From Bacilli bacterium (GTDB taxonomy: Bacteria > Bacillota_I > Bacilli_A > RFN20 > CAG-826), in the NCBI GenBank assembly GCA_017635565.1, contig JAGBLE010000011.1:1-40102 (forward strand): a stretch of DNA of 40,102 nucleotides, read 5' to 3'. Shown here in pieces: positions 8,342-17,446 of the stretch. The stretch's first letter is position 1. Each line of letters begins with the position of its first letter. The position numbers were made by a program, and so were the translations under genes. The notes under the pieces are model-generated. The model made no database searches, was not told where the DNA came from, and was given only the letters and a program-made list of their open reading frames with translations.

Positions 8342-9633
8342 TATTCTTCATCTCCTTCATCCATAAGTTCGTCTAGTTTATTAACTAGTTCATCAATACT
8401 TACAGTGATTTGTTCTTGTTTAGCTAAATCTTTAATGATAACTGAATCAGTATTTATTTCTTCTTCACCAACGATAACGGCAAATTTAGCGTTTTTATTT
8501 GTAGCGCGCTTAAACATATTACCTAATTTTGTTTTATCAAAACAAATATCAGTTTTATATCCACCACCATTTCTTAAAATGACAGCGATTTCTTGAGCGT
8601 ATAAGTTCGCTTCTTCTCCAAGAGGCATGATGTAAACATCAACTTTCTTTTTGATGTCTTCTAATAATTCATCATCTTTTAAGACTGAAACAATTCTTTC
8701 GATTCCAAAACTAAATCCAACTCCTGGTAATTCTGGACCACCGAGTTCTTGCATTAATTTACCATAATGTCCACCAGCACCAATCGCGCCATAATCAGCG
8801 CCTTTTTTGGATTTGTAATGAAATTCAAAAACGGTTTCTGAATAATAATCAAGTCCTCTGACAAGTCCTTCGTCGATTTCATAAGGAATTTGCAATACTT
8901 CTAAAGCTTCTAAAATCGTATCAAATCTTTGTTTACTTTCTATTGAAATATAATCTCCAATTTTTGGAGCGTGATCGATTATTGGTCGATCTTCAGGGAC
9001 TTTACAGTCTAAAATCCTGAGTGGATTGAGTTCAAATCTGCTCTTACAATCTTCGCACATATTTCCAATATGAGAAGAGAAATATTTCTTCAAAGCATTT
9101 CGATAATTATCTCGAGAACTCTCATCTCCTAAGGTATTGATTTTAAGAGTAACACCTTCAAGACCCAAGGAACTGAGAATTGTATAAGCGAGAACGATGA
9201 CTTCAACATCATTCATTGGAGCGTTATTTCCAATTGATTCCACTCCAAATTGATTGAATTGGCGATATCTTCCTAATTGAGGTCTTTCATATCTGAAAAC
9301 TGGACCGCAGTAATAAAGTTTAATTGGGAGTTCACTTGTGGCGTAAAGCTTGTTTTGAACAACTAATCTCATGATTCCTGCAGTGAATTCTGGGCGGAGA
9401 GTTAAATCTCTTCCTCCTTTATCTGGAAATGTGTACATTTCTTTTCTAACGATATCACTACTTTCACCAACTCCTCTAACGAAGACTGAATTATATTCTA
9501 AAACTGGAGGTCTAACTCCGTTAAATGCATATAATTCGGAAATTGATTTCATTAATGATTCAACATAATCATATGCATCATTTTCTTCTGCGAATATGTC
9601 ATGCGTTCCTTTTACGTTTTTAATGATTTCCAT
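8341..9633 (-). CDS. hisS: Histidine--tRNA ligase
   Basis: Class II aminoacyl-tRNA synthetase for histidine, active as a homodimer. The 430 residues match the family. The opening KNVKGTHDIF is typical, followed by LRPEFTAGIMRL, motif 2 FRYERPQLGRYRQF (about 113-126), the histidine-specific GLVRGLDYYSETVFEF (about 257-272) and motif 3 LPGVGFSFGIERI. The C-terminal anticodon-binding domain (about 325-420) follows, with a short acidic tail. A ribosome site AAGGAG sits 8-9 bases before the ATG. It lies 13 bases after relA and overlaps aspS by one base. This places both synthetases in the stringent-response transcript. Confidence 0.97.
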   Translation of the reverse strand: MEIIKNVKGTHDIFAEENDAYDYVESLMKSISELYAFNGVRPPVLEYNSVFVRGVGESSDIVRKEMYTFPDKGGRDLTLRPEFTAGIMRLVVQNKLYATSELPIKLYYCGPVFRYERPQLGRYRQFNQFGVESIGNNAPMNDVEVIVLAYTILSSLGLEGVTLKINTLGDESSRDNYRNALKKYFSSHIGNMCEDCKSRFELNPLRILDCKVPEDRPIIDHAPKIGDYISIESKQRFDTILEALEVLQIPYEIDEGLVRGLDYYSETVFEFHYKSKKGADYGAIGAGGHYGKLMQELGGPELPGVGFSFGIERIVSVLKDDELLEDIKKKVDVYIMPLGEEANLYAQEIAVILRNGGGYKTDICFDKTKLGNMFKRATNKNAKFAVIVGEEEINTDSVIIKDLAKQEQITVSIDELVNKLDELMDEGDEE

Positions 9634-9646
9634 GTTGTGTAACTCC

Positions 9647-11860
9647 TTAATGTATAACTCTTTTCACTTCGTAAACGCCTTTGATGTTTTGCAAGATATT
9701 AAATATATCATTTAATCTTTTGACATCGCTTACATAAATTGTGACATTTACTAAAGTAATCGAGCGATTGTGTTTTTGTAGTTGAGCATGAATTGATGAG
9801 ACAGTAACTTTAGCACTACTCATCGTATTCATAATATCGATTAAGAGATTTGGTCGATCATTTGCTTCTAAAGAAATATCGACAGGATAAGTGGCAAATT
9901 CAATATCATCTTTCCAATAAACATCAATTAATCTTTTTGTTTCTTTAGCGATATTTGGACAATTATATCGATGGACCGTTATCCCTTTACCTTTGGTAAT
10001 ATAACCTTTAATCATATCTCCTGGTATCGGTGTACAGCAGTTAGCGAGTTGAATAGCGATTCTATCCGCTCCTTTACAGTAAACAGGACAAGAGTCTTCG
10101 TTTCTGATTTTTGCTTTTCCAGTTGGAAGAATAAGAGGCTTCTTAATTCCAAGATAATCGATAATTGCTGCAGGTGTTGGCTTACGATTTGAAACACCGA
10201 TAAGCAAATCATCGACACTATTGAAGACAAAATGTTCAAGAACTTTCTCTTGAGAGATTAATTCCATCATTTCTTCTTCCTCAATTCCACGATCTTTAAA
10301 AGCATCAAGAACTGATTGTTTGCCTTTGGCAATTTTTTCGCCTTTTAGTAATTCAGCGTTCTTTTTAGCAACAAATCTTTTAATCTGTGTTTTGGCGAGG
10401 TTTGATTTAACAAATTCAAGCCAGCCTTCACTTGGTCCAGGAGAAGTTTTACTCGTTTTGATTTCCACCATATCTCCAGTTTTAAGAACTGTATTAAGTG
10501 GGACCATTCCTCCATTAACAAGCGCTCCAACAGCACTATCGCCAACTTTAGTGTGAATTCGATAAGCAAAATCGATTGGAGTACTTCCTTGAGGAAGTTC
10601 AATAACTTTTCCGTTTGGTGTAAAGACATAGACGTTAGCTTCAAAAATATCGTGGGTAAGAGTTTCCATATATTCAGAAGCATTGCCGTGTTCTTCCTTA
10701 CTCACAGAGACAAAGTCTCTGAACCAGTGCAATTTATTTTCAATTTCTTTTTGTTCTTCTTTTGGGTCATATCCTTTTCTTTCTTTATATGCCCAGTGAG
10801 CAGCAACACCAGCTTCGGCGATTTCATCCATATATTTGGTTCTGATTTGAACTTCGTAGAAATTTCCATCTCCAGAAATTACTGTCGTGTGAAGAGACTG
10901 ATACATATTTGGTTTAGGCATCGCAATATAATCTTTAAATCTCATTGGAACAGGCTTATAACTTTGATGGATTAAACCTAATATTTCATAACACTGCATC
11001 TCAGTTTCAGTAATAATTCTAAGAGCGAGAATGTCATATATTTCATCAAATGTATGTCCTTTTTTATACATCTTTTCATAAATGGAAGAAATCGATTTCA
11101 CTCTTGAAAAAATTTCAAAAGGAATGTTGTGTGAAAAGAGAATATCCGCTAATTTCTTTTGGAAGACATTAAGTGATTTTTTTAATGTCTTTTCTTTCTT
11201 TGAAAGAAGGGAAACGATTTCATCATATCGATCTGGATGTAAATACTTTAAACAGAGGTCTGCTAATTCACATTTGATATTATCTAAACCTAGGCGGTGA
11301 GCAATAGGAACAAATACTTCTTCTGTTTCTTTAGAAAGAGCGATTTGACGTTCTGGCTTTAAAGAAGCAAGAGTTCTCATGTTGTGTAATCGATCAGCGA
11401 GTTTAATGATAATGACGCGAATATCTTTGGCCATTCCGATAAAGATTTTTCGGTGATCTTCCGCTTCAAAATCTGCGCTTTCGATTTTTGAGAGCTTTAA
11501 TCTTTGGATTTTTGTTAGAGAATCAACGAGTTTAGCAACATCGCTCCCCCAAACTTTTTCAATATCTTTAACTTCAACATCGGTGTCTTCGACAACATCA
11601 TGCAATAAACCTGCAATAATTGTCGTTGGTCCAGCTTGTAAAGTCGCTAAAATATAGGCAACTTCGATGAGATGATGATAATATGGCTCACCACTTTTTC
11701 TCATTTGACCATCATGTTTTTTCAATATAAAAGCGTAAGCGTCTTCAATATTTTTACGGTCAACTGGATTAGTAATATAGTTTTGATATATTTCTTGAAG
11801 TTGTTCGAATGTATGTAGTGGATAACCACCATTGACTAAAAGCTTATTCGTTTCGTTCAT
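9647..11860 (-). CDS. relA: Bifunctional (p)ppGpp synthetase/hydrolase, Rel type
   Basis: Makes the alarmone (p)ppGpp from ATP and GTP/GDP when uncharged tRNA stalls ribosomes, and also degrades it. The 737 residues carry the full domain set: HD hydrolase (YHHLIEVA with His62/63, and LLHDVVED at 86-92, both intact, so hydrolysis is expected), synthetase (RVKSISSIYEKM, DILALRII, MPKPNMYQSLHTTV, FYEVQIRT), TGS (about 405-465, VFTPNGKVIELPQGSTPIDF), a zinc-finger-like region (CCTPIPGDMIKGY, NCPN) and a C-terminal ACT domain. Both activities should therefore be present. It heads relA-hisS-aspS. The ATG lacks a Shine-Dalgarno sequence but has TAAAAT 6 bases upstream, a leaderless arrangement. The apt gene common before relA in Bacilli is missing. 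Confidence 0.96.
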   Translation of the reverse strand: MNETNKLLVNGGYPLHTFEQLQEIYQNYITNPVDRKNIEDAYAFILKKHDGQMRKSGEPYYHHLIEVAYILATLQAGPTTIIAGLLHDVVEDTDVEVKDIEKVWGSDVAKLVDSLTKIQRLKLSKIESADFEAEDHRKIFIGMAKDIRVIIIKLADRLHNMRTLASLKPERQIALSKETEEVFVPIAHRLGLDNIKCELADLCLKYLHPDRYDEIVSLLSKKEKTLKKSLNVFQKKLADILFSHNIPFEIFSRVKSISSIYEKMYKKGHTFDEIYDILALRIITETEMQCYEILGLIHQSYKPVPMRFKDYIAMPKPNMYQSLHTTVISGDGNFYEVQIRTKYMDEIAEAGVAAHWAYKERKGYDPKEEQKEIENKLHWFRDFVSVSKEEHGNASEYMETLTHDIFEANVYVFTPNGKVIELPQGSTPIDFAYRIHTKVGDSAVGALVNGGMVPLNTVLKTGDMVEIKTSKTSPGPSEGWLEFVKSNLAKTQIKRFVAKKNAELLKGEKIAKGKQSVLDAFKDRGIEEEEMMELISQEKVLEHFVFNSVDDLLIGVSNRKPTPAAIIDYLGIKKPLILPTGKAKIRNEDSCPVYCKGADRIAIQLANCCTPIPGDMIKGYITKGKGITVHRYNCPNIAKETKRLIDVYWKDDIEFATYPVDISLEANDRPNLLIDIMNTMSSAKVTVSSIHAQLQKHNRSITLVNVTIYVSDVKRLNDIFNILQNIKGVYEVKRVIH

Positions 11861-11866
11861 ATGGGT

Positions 11867-11895
11867 ATTTTAGACTTTTTTATTGCTTTTATAAA
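11867..11895 (-). promoter_or_regulatory. Promoter of relA, leaderless type
   Basis: On the minus strand TTTATA (11890-11895) and TAAAAT (11867-11872) are 17 bases apart, and the ATG begins 6 bases after the -10 box. The -35 is a weak match (4 of 6). The preceding recJ terminator makes a promoter here necessary. Confidence 0.5.
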
Positions 11896-11914
11896 GCATA
11901 AACAAAACAAAGAT

Positions 11915-11948
11915 AAAAAAACAAAATTAATGATAACTCATAATTTTG
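11915..11948 (-). terminator. Terminator after recJ
   Basis: On the minus strand CAAAATTATGA pairs with TCATTAATTTTG (11 bp with one bulged T) around GTTA, then seven T residues. AT-rich but long; it lies 33 bases after the recJ stop and isolates relA. Confidence 0.65.
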
Positions 11949-11981
11949 CCGTTTTTAAAATGATAAAATCAAAATTGTAGT

Positions 11982-13541
11982 TTAATTACTTGAGTCTAAA
12001 AATTCTTTGCAGGAAAATTCGAGATAAAAATATCCTCGATATGATTTTTTATTTATTGTACCAAGGACATCAATATATTTTTTGTTTGCTAATTCTTTTT
12101 CTGGATAATTGAAATAAACGATTTTTAATTGATTTCCTAAATTAGTGATTATATGTTTATGATCTCGAGAAAAAGTTAAGGTATCGACTTTGATATGTCT
12201 TAATCTAAAAGTTGGAATTGGCCAACTCTCTCCAAAAGGAGCAAAAGAATCAATCAAAGCAGCGTTTTCAAAGCCGAGTTCACTCATCCCTATTTCAATA
12301 TATGGATGTTCGACTTTTTTAATCGGCTTATGAGAAATTATTTCATAAAATTTATTTTTGAAAGCTTCAAAATCTTCTCTTTTTATTGAGCAACCCGCTG
12401 CAGAAGAATGGCCTCCACTCGTGAGAAGATATTCGTTGAGTTCACTAAATATTTCAACAATATCATATCCTTCTGGAGCTCGAGCGCTTCCTTTATATGT
12501 ATCATCAATTGCGGGAGCAAAAACAATAACTGGTTTATCATATTTAATCATTAACGAATTAGCAATTAATCCGATGATTCCTTCTTTATAATCACCTTTG
12601 ATAATGATTGCGTTATCTTCACTATTGAACTGTAAATAATTTAAGTCGATTCTAGAGATATTTTTTCTTTCTTCATTCATATCAATAATGAAGGAATAGT
12701 AGTTTAAAATGAAATCTTTGTTACTACTGACAAAATATTCAACAATTTTATTGATACTACTATCTTCTAATAATCTTCCAATCGAATTGATTCTCGGAGC
12801 GATTTTCATGCCAATGACTGTCTCGTTAAGTGGCTCATGATCCGCCAACAAGTCGATTGATAAAAATTCACCAGGATTATAGTCTTTAAAAATGCATCTT
12901 AATAAATCTCTATTATATTGTAATAGAGGCATCATATCGCTGATTACGGAGATGGAAGCAAGAGTTGCTAAATATTTATCGACTCGGCCAAGTAAAGAAA
13001 TGGAGTAAATAAAAGCAGTAAAAGCTCCACTAGAAGTTATTTCTCCAAAATGAGAAACGATTGGATGACATATCGCATCTGCCTTTGGAAGAGTGTCTTG
13101 GGCTTGATGATGATCAAGAATTAAAACTTTAACTCCATTATTATGGAGAAGTTCAATTGGTTCAAAAGCTGTTATTCCATTATCGACAGTAATTACTAAA
13201 TCATAATGCGAATCGACAAATCTTTGAGCGTGATTCATATTGATTCCATATCCATCGACATATCGATTAGGAATATAATAATCAACAACGACATCTAAAT
13301 ATTGAAAACATTTAACTAAGATACTTGTTCCCATTATTCCATCTGCGTCATAATCGCCATAAATGATAATTTTTCCTTTTTTATCAATAACACCTTTAAC
13401 GAGATTAATCGCATTATTGATATCATCAAAATTATGACCAAGATAAAAACTATTGAGATCTACATCTTTGTTGAGCAAAAGATATTCCTCATATGAAATG
13501 TGATAAAAATCTAATAATCTTTCTAATAATGATTTATTCAT
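11982..13541 (-). CDS. recJ: Single-stranded-DNA-specific exonuclease RecJ
   Basis: 5'-3' exonuclease on single-stranded DNA acting in recombination and repair. The DHH phosphoesterase core is intact: IYGDYDADGIMGTSI (about 60-74) and LILDHHQAQD near 140. The DHHA1 domain follows (GGHSSAAGCS near 378-387), then an OB-like C-terminal region with a FAPFGESWPIPTF segment. At 519 residues it is shorter than Bacillus-type RecJ (570-790) and ends soon after the OB domain, so it is a compact form. The gene follows secDF, as in many Firmicutes, and is followed by its own terminator. The start is unusual: the secDF terminator ends only 5 bases before the ATG, and no Shine-Dalgarno or -10 box is possible in between. 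Later in-frame starts would remove conserved sequence only after residue 50 or so. Confidence 0.95.
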   Translation of the reverse strand: MNKSLLERLLDFYHISYEEYLLLNKDVDLNSFYLGHNFDDINNAINLVKGVIDKKGKIIIYGDYDADGIMGTSILVKCFQYLDVVVDYYIPNRYVDGYGINMNHAQRFVDSHYDLVITVDNGITAFEPIELLHNNGVKVLILDHHQAQDTLPKADAICHPIVSHFGEITSSGAFTAFIYSISLLGRVDKYLATLASISVISDMMPLLQYNRDLLRCIFKDYNPGEFLSIDLLADHEPLNETVIGMKIAPRINSIGRLLEDSSINKIVEYFVSSNKDFILNYYSFIIDMNEERKNISRIDLNYLQFNSEDNAIIIKGDYKEGIIGLIANSLMIKYDKPVIVFAPAIDDTYKGSARAPEGYDIVEIFSELNEYLLTSGGHSSAAGCSIKREDFEAFKNKFYEIISHKPIKKVEHPYIEIGMSELGFENAALIDSFAPFGESWPIPTFRLRHIKVDTLTFSRDHKHIITNLGNQLKIVYFNYPEKELANKKYIDVLGTINKKSYRGYFYLEFSCKEFLDSSN

Positions 13542-13546
13542 AAGTG

Positions 13547-13570
13547 AAAAAAGCTACACATTTGTGTAGC
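13547..13570 (-). terminator. Terminator or attenuator between secDF and recJ
   Basis: A perfect 8-bp stem, GCTACACA with TGTGTAGC, around a 2-base centre, followed by six T residues on the minus strand. It is 8 bases past the secDF stop and its T-run ends 5 bases before the recJ ATG, so recJ expression must come from read-through. Confidence 0.8.
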
Positions 13571-13578
13571 CTAAATAA

Positions 13579-16314
13579 TTAATCGTTAATACCAATGAAA
13601 ATTGCTTCTTCAGGTTCGGCTGATTTCTTAACGACAGCTTTCTTGTTATTCTTATGTTCTTTTGGTTTACGATTAACGTTAACTTTGGAGAACCATTTAT
13701 ATAACAAGTTAGCGCAAGGGACATATAAGAAAGTCGCGATTGCAAACGCTCCAAGAGAAGCAAGAATGGCCATTAAGAAGATATTGGAAGTAACTGAGGT
13801 TCCAAATCCAAAGAAGTTAATGAAGATGTATAAAACAATCATAGAGACCGCTAAAATTGGAGTATAAGCAATTCCAAGGGCTCTTTTTGAAAGTTCTTCG
13901 CGATGTTCATAACTTGTATCTCTACTCTTATCATCGATAATCATTTCTCTTTCTTTGTTCATAATGAGAACGAGAAGAGAATATGAATAAATAACAACAA
14001 GAGGTAAAGAAGCAACCACTAAAGCGGTAAATCCAGAAAGTTTTAATAAGCTTGCTAATGCGATTAAGGCAAGACTTAAAGCGCCACTAGCAACTGGAAC
14101 AATAATTGTTGCTAATCCTCGACTTAAGCGATATCTAAGCACGAAATACAAAGTAAGGACTAAAATCGCAATTGCAGAAGCTAGAGTTACTTTGCCCCAT
14201 TCTGGAGAAGCAACTTTAATAGTGGTTTCAATCTTTTTAATTGAGATGGAATTTGAAACGCTGCTACTGAATAAATTGGTTTCTTCAAAGAAGTTAGTTA
14301 AGGTTGTTGATAATGGGTTAACATCAGTTTGACCTTTAATTCTTGAATTAGTGTTTTCTAAATCGAGAACACTATTGAGTTTAACGACATAATATGTAGT
14401 TAAGTAATTTGTGGTTGTGCTTTCAACAGTTTTAGATTCTGTTGTTGTGAAATTAACATATGAACTTGAATTAACATATGTCAATAATTCAACATAAGTT
14501 GAAGAACCATTTTCTTTCTTTTCAACTTCGATATAACTTAAAATTTGTTCATTTAAACTTGTTTCATTTAATTCAGATTTACTATCATCATCTAAAACAA
14601 CAATTTTGTTTTGAACATATATTTCATTTCCAGCAACTGAGGAAGTTGGCTTTTTGAGTAAGTTACTTCCATTTAAAGAAGTCATAACGATAACGCCAAC
14701 TAAGCTAAGAACAAAAACGGAAAGAGTGGCAATAGCAACTGGTTTTTTCTTAGCGGTGAAGTCTTTATCAGCGTAAGGACCATAATATTTTTGTTTTTCT
14801 TCCGCCATATGGTTTGGAACGTTTTCTGGGTTGATTCCAAATACTTCGTATTTACCAATGAGTCCAGTTGTATTTGTGGATAACCACATCATACCTTTAA
14901 GACCTAATGTATTGACGATAGCGGAAACAATTGATCCAAACATGAGGAGTGAACCAAATCCGTGCAAGGCTGTTCCACCTAATAAATAAGTTAATAAACC
15001 AACCACCACTCCAATAACGTGGATATCGAGGATTGGTAATAAACTCTTTTTACTCGCTTCAGTATTTGCTTTCTTTAAAGTGTGTCCACGATAAGCATCT
15101 TCTTTAAGCTTATTTAAATAAATGATGCCACTGACAAGAGAAATAATAGCAACGGCGGCTAATCCAACAACAGATAAAGTTCCATATTCAAGTCCTGCTA
15201 AGAACATGAATAAGAATCCAGCAAAAACGCTGACTAAGGTAGTTGTAATAACGCTTAATGCACCTAAGCGATAGAAAACAAATAATAATAATGAAATGAT
15301 GACAATAGCAGCAACAACAGCAGTTAAAGTTGAATTCCAAACAATTTTACCTTCTTGGCTTAAGATTGCTTCAACTGATGGATTTAACCAAACTTCAGTT
15401 CCACTAGCGAGACCTTTAATGCATTTAACATCATAATCTAAAGCGGAAGCATTAAATAAATTTAATAAGTAAGAAGCTTGGTTATGAGCAGCTTTAACTT
15501 CGTTAGCGTCTGCGTAGCCATTTCCGTTTTTATCTTGATAGCCACAAACTTGGGCTAAAGAATTTTTATTTGAATCGTAATATAAATCAGAAGAGAAATC
15601 TTCACCTTCACTGATGTTTTCAAATTGGAAAGTTAATAATAACTTTTCGTTTAATTTATTTGATTCATTGAGGGTTTGATATGTATCACCTTTTTGGTAA
15701 TTGAAGACTAAATAAATAACTCCATAACTACTAGCTTCTGTTCCACTTTCTTCATCAGCTTCAGTAGTTTGAGGATTATCGGCGGCTTGTTTTACGAGAG
15801 TCTCCCATTCGGTGTAATCTGTTTTGACTGGGAGAATGACAGTTGGGTATTCATTGACTGCAACATTTTTAAGATATGCACTACCATTTCTGAATTGTTC
15901 AGCGGTAACGACATCATCTTGTGTATTCATTAAAGCAAATGAACCACTAAAAGTTAAATAAGTGGTAATTTGTTCATATTGTTCATTACTATCTGCGGTA
16001 AAGGAAACGGTAACGATATCTCCGACTTCATTATCACCAGAAGTTGTGATGTCGTAAGAAGAAACACCGTAATTGATGAGTCTTTGCTCCATGATTGCCG
16101 CCATTTCTTTAGCGGAATCTTTTGTTAAAGCTTTTGTTTCTTCTCCGTCTTCCTCTTTTTCTCTTTGAGTGAGTTGGAAAGTAAATTGACGGCGAGTTTG
16201 ATGATCTCCGTTTGAACTATTTAAGCTAATTCCCTTGATGATTGAAGGAGAAGCAGCAAAAATTGCAACAATTGCGGCAAATGCAATGATGATATGTGCC
16301 CATAGTCTTCTCAT
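13579..16314 (-). CDS. secDF: Divergent SecDF protein-export membrane protein
   Basis: SecD and SecF fused, an accessory of the SecYEG channel that helps pull exported proteins across the membrane. The 911 residues show the expected 12-helix plan: TM1 about 7-22, a large outer domain to about 325, TM2-6 about 328-475, TM7 about 525-545, a second outer domain to about 700, and TM8-12 about 707-875, with a basic tail. The family hallmarks are eroded: the GLDLxGG motif after TM1 is absent; the TM4 Asp-Ala-Asn motif aligns with VSG (394-396); and the SecF Asn-Asp of TM10 aligns near Ser777-Tyr778. LDIH at 429-432 may keep the second SecD Asp. Residues 261-272 form a textbook EF-hand loop. The ribosome site GGAGG lies about 9 bases upstream. 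Its place before recJ supports SecDF over another RND-type protein. Confidence 0.82.
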   Translation of the reverse strand: MRRLWAHIIIAFAAIVAIFAASPSIIKGISLNSSNGDHQTRRQFTFQLTQREKEEDGEETKALTKDSAKEMAAIMEQRLINYGVSSYDITTSGDNEVGDIVTVSFTADSNEQYEQITTYLTFSGSFALMNTQDDVVTAEQFRNGSAYLKNVAVNEYPTVILPVKTDYTEWETLVKQAADNPQTTEADEESGTEASSYGVIYLVFNYQKGDTYQTLNESNKLNEKLLLTFQFENISEGEDFSSDLYYDSNKNSLAQVCGYQDKNGNGYADANEVKAAHNQASYLLNLFNASALDYDVKCIKGLASGTEVWLNPSVEAILSQEGKIVWNSTLTAVVAAIVIISLLLFVFYRLGALSVITTTLVSVFAGFLFMFLAGLEYGTLSVVGLAAVAIISLVSGIIYLNKLKEDAYRGHTLKKANTEASKKSLLPILDIHVIGVVVGLLTYLLGGTALHGFGSLLMFGSIVSAIVNTLGLKGMMWLSTNTTGLIGKYEVFGINPENVPNHMAEEKQKYYGPYADKDFTAKKKPVAIATLSVFVLSLVGVIVMTSLNGSNLLKKPTSSVAGNEIYVQNKIVVLDDDSKSELNETSLNEQILSYIEVEKKENGSSTYVELLTYVNSSSYVNFTTTESKTVESTTTNYLTTYYVVKLNSVLDLENTNSRIKGQTDVNPLSTTLTNFFEETNLFSSSVSNSISIKKIETTIKVASPEWGKVTLASAIAILVLTLYFVLRYRLSRGLATIIVPVASGALSLALIALASLLKLSGFTALVVASLPLVVIYSYSLLVLIMNKEREMIIDDKSRDTSYEHREELSKRALGIAYTPILAVSMIVLYIFINFFGFGTSVTSNIFLMAILASLGAFAIATFLYVPCANLLYKWFSKVNVNRKPKEHKNNKKAVVKKSAEPEEAIFIGIND

Positions 16315-16327
16315 TTTAATACCTCCG

Positions 16328-16344
16328 AGGTTTAATATAAACCT
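16328..16344 (-). promoter_or_regulatory. Hairpin next to the secDF ribosome site
   Basis: AGGTTTA and TAAACCT pair perfectly around TAT, and the stem ends directly before CGGAGG, the secDF Shine-Dalgarno. Other inverted repeats in the 126-base ruvB-secDF gap are GTGCATA/TATGCAC (16384-16390, 16403-16409) and TGTAGTG/CACTACA (16427-16433, 16439-16445), the last spanning the ruvB stop. A weak promoter TTGAAT-17-TATTTT lies among them. Confidence 0.35.
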
Positions 16345-16440
16345 GTTACGTAAAACGTCTATCTAAAAAAATACATTAATTCAGTGCATAATTCAACATA
16401 AATATGCACACGCGTACATAAAGGAATGTAGTGATATACA

Positions 16441-17445
16441 CTACAATAGAGATTCTTGATAAGTGATTTTAAGGTGCTTATAAGCTTTATCTCTTGCCAC
16501 TCTTCCTCGAGGAGTTCGATCAATAAATCCGATTTGAAGTAAATATGGTTCATAAACATCTTCGAGATTCATTATTTCTTCTCCGATGGCGTTAGCTAAA
16601 GATTCAAGTCCAACTGGGCCACCTTTAAAACGAAGTATCAATGTTTTTAAATATCTAATGTCGACATCATCTAATCCGATGGAATCAACTTTCAAAGCAT
16701 CAAGAGCGTTAATTGTGTCTCGATAATTAACTGTGTCACGATGTTGATAATTAGCAAAATCTCTCACTCGCTTAAATAAGCGGTTTGCAATTCGAGGAGT
16801 TCCTCTACTTCTTTTAGCAATTTCTAATTGACCTTCATCATCAATTTCGGTATTGAGAACTCTTGAAGTCCTTTTAACGATATCTTTGATTTCATCAACG
16901 GTGTAGAAATTTAATTTTTCGACAATTCCAAATCGAGCGCGTAAAGGAGCGCTTAAATCACCCGCTCGAGTGGTTGCACCAATTAAAGTAAAAGGAGGAA
17001 GATTAATACTGATTGATTTAGAAGATGATTCGCGATTAATAACGATATCAAATCTAAAATCTTCCATCGCTGAATATAAAGATTCTTCAACCACTCTTGG
17101 CAAACGATGAATTTCATCGATAAACAAAATATCGCCTGCCTCTAAATCAGAAAGGATAGCGGCTAAGTCGCCTGTCTTTTCAATGGTTGTCCCAGTAACA
17201 ACTTTAATATTTGCACCCATTTCATGAGCAATAACATGAGCGAGAGTTGTTTTTCCTAATCCTGGTGGGCCATATAACAAAACATGGTCTAAAGGTTCGT
17301 TTCTATGAAGAGCAGCGCCAATAAAAACTTTCAAATTATCTTTGAGGTCTTTTTGCCCAACATACTCTTTTAGAGTAAGTGGTCTAAGAGAAGAATCCAG
17401 AGTATCTTCTTTTTCGTTTGGTTTAGCGTCTAATAACCTACTCAT
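16441..17445 (-). CDS. ruvB: Holliday junction branch migration helicase RuvB
   Basis: AAA+ motor that, guided by RuvA, drives branch migration at Holliday junctions during recombination. The 334 residues match the family. The N-terminus has [13 protein letters not shown]; Walker A is GPPGLGKTT (59-67), Walker B is [10 protein letters not shown], then the sensor [19 protein letters not shown] and the arginine-finger region; the C-terminal winged helix ends in [16 protein letters not shown]. It starts 1 base after ruvA. RuvC is not present, as expected in Firmicutes where RecU resolves junctions. A hairpin straddles its stop codon and may be a weak terminator. Confidence 0.97.
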   Translation of the reverse strand: MSRLLDAKPNEKEDTLDSSLRPLTLKEYVGQKDLKDNLKVFIGAALHRNEPLDHVLLYGPPGLGKTTLAHVIAHEMGANIKVVTGTTIEKTGDLAAILSDLEAGDILFIDEIHRLPRVVEESLYSAMEDFRFDIVINRESSSKSISINLPPFTLIGATTRAGDLSAPLRARFGIVEKLNFYTVDEIKDIVKRTSRVLNTEIDDEGQLEIAKRSRGTPRIANRLFKRVRDFANYQHRDTVNYRDTINALDALKVDSIGLDDVDIRYLKTLILRFKGGPVGLESLANAIGEEIMNLEDVYEPYLLQIGFIDRTPRGRVARDKAYKHLKITYQESLL

Positions 17446-17446
17446 A

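Noticed and set aside
10553-10975. 140-codon plus-strand frame inside relA
   Set aside because: Lies fully antisense to a well-conserved synthetase domain, has an odd Phe/Ser-rich composition and no start signals.
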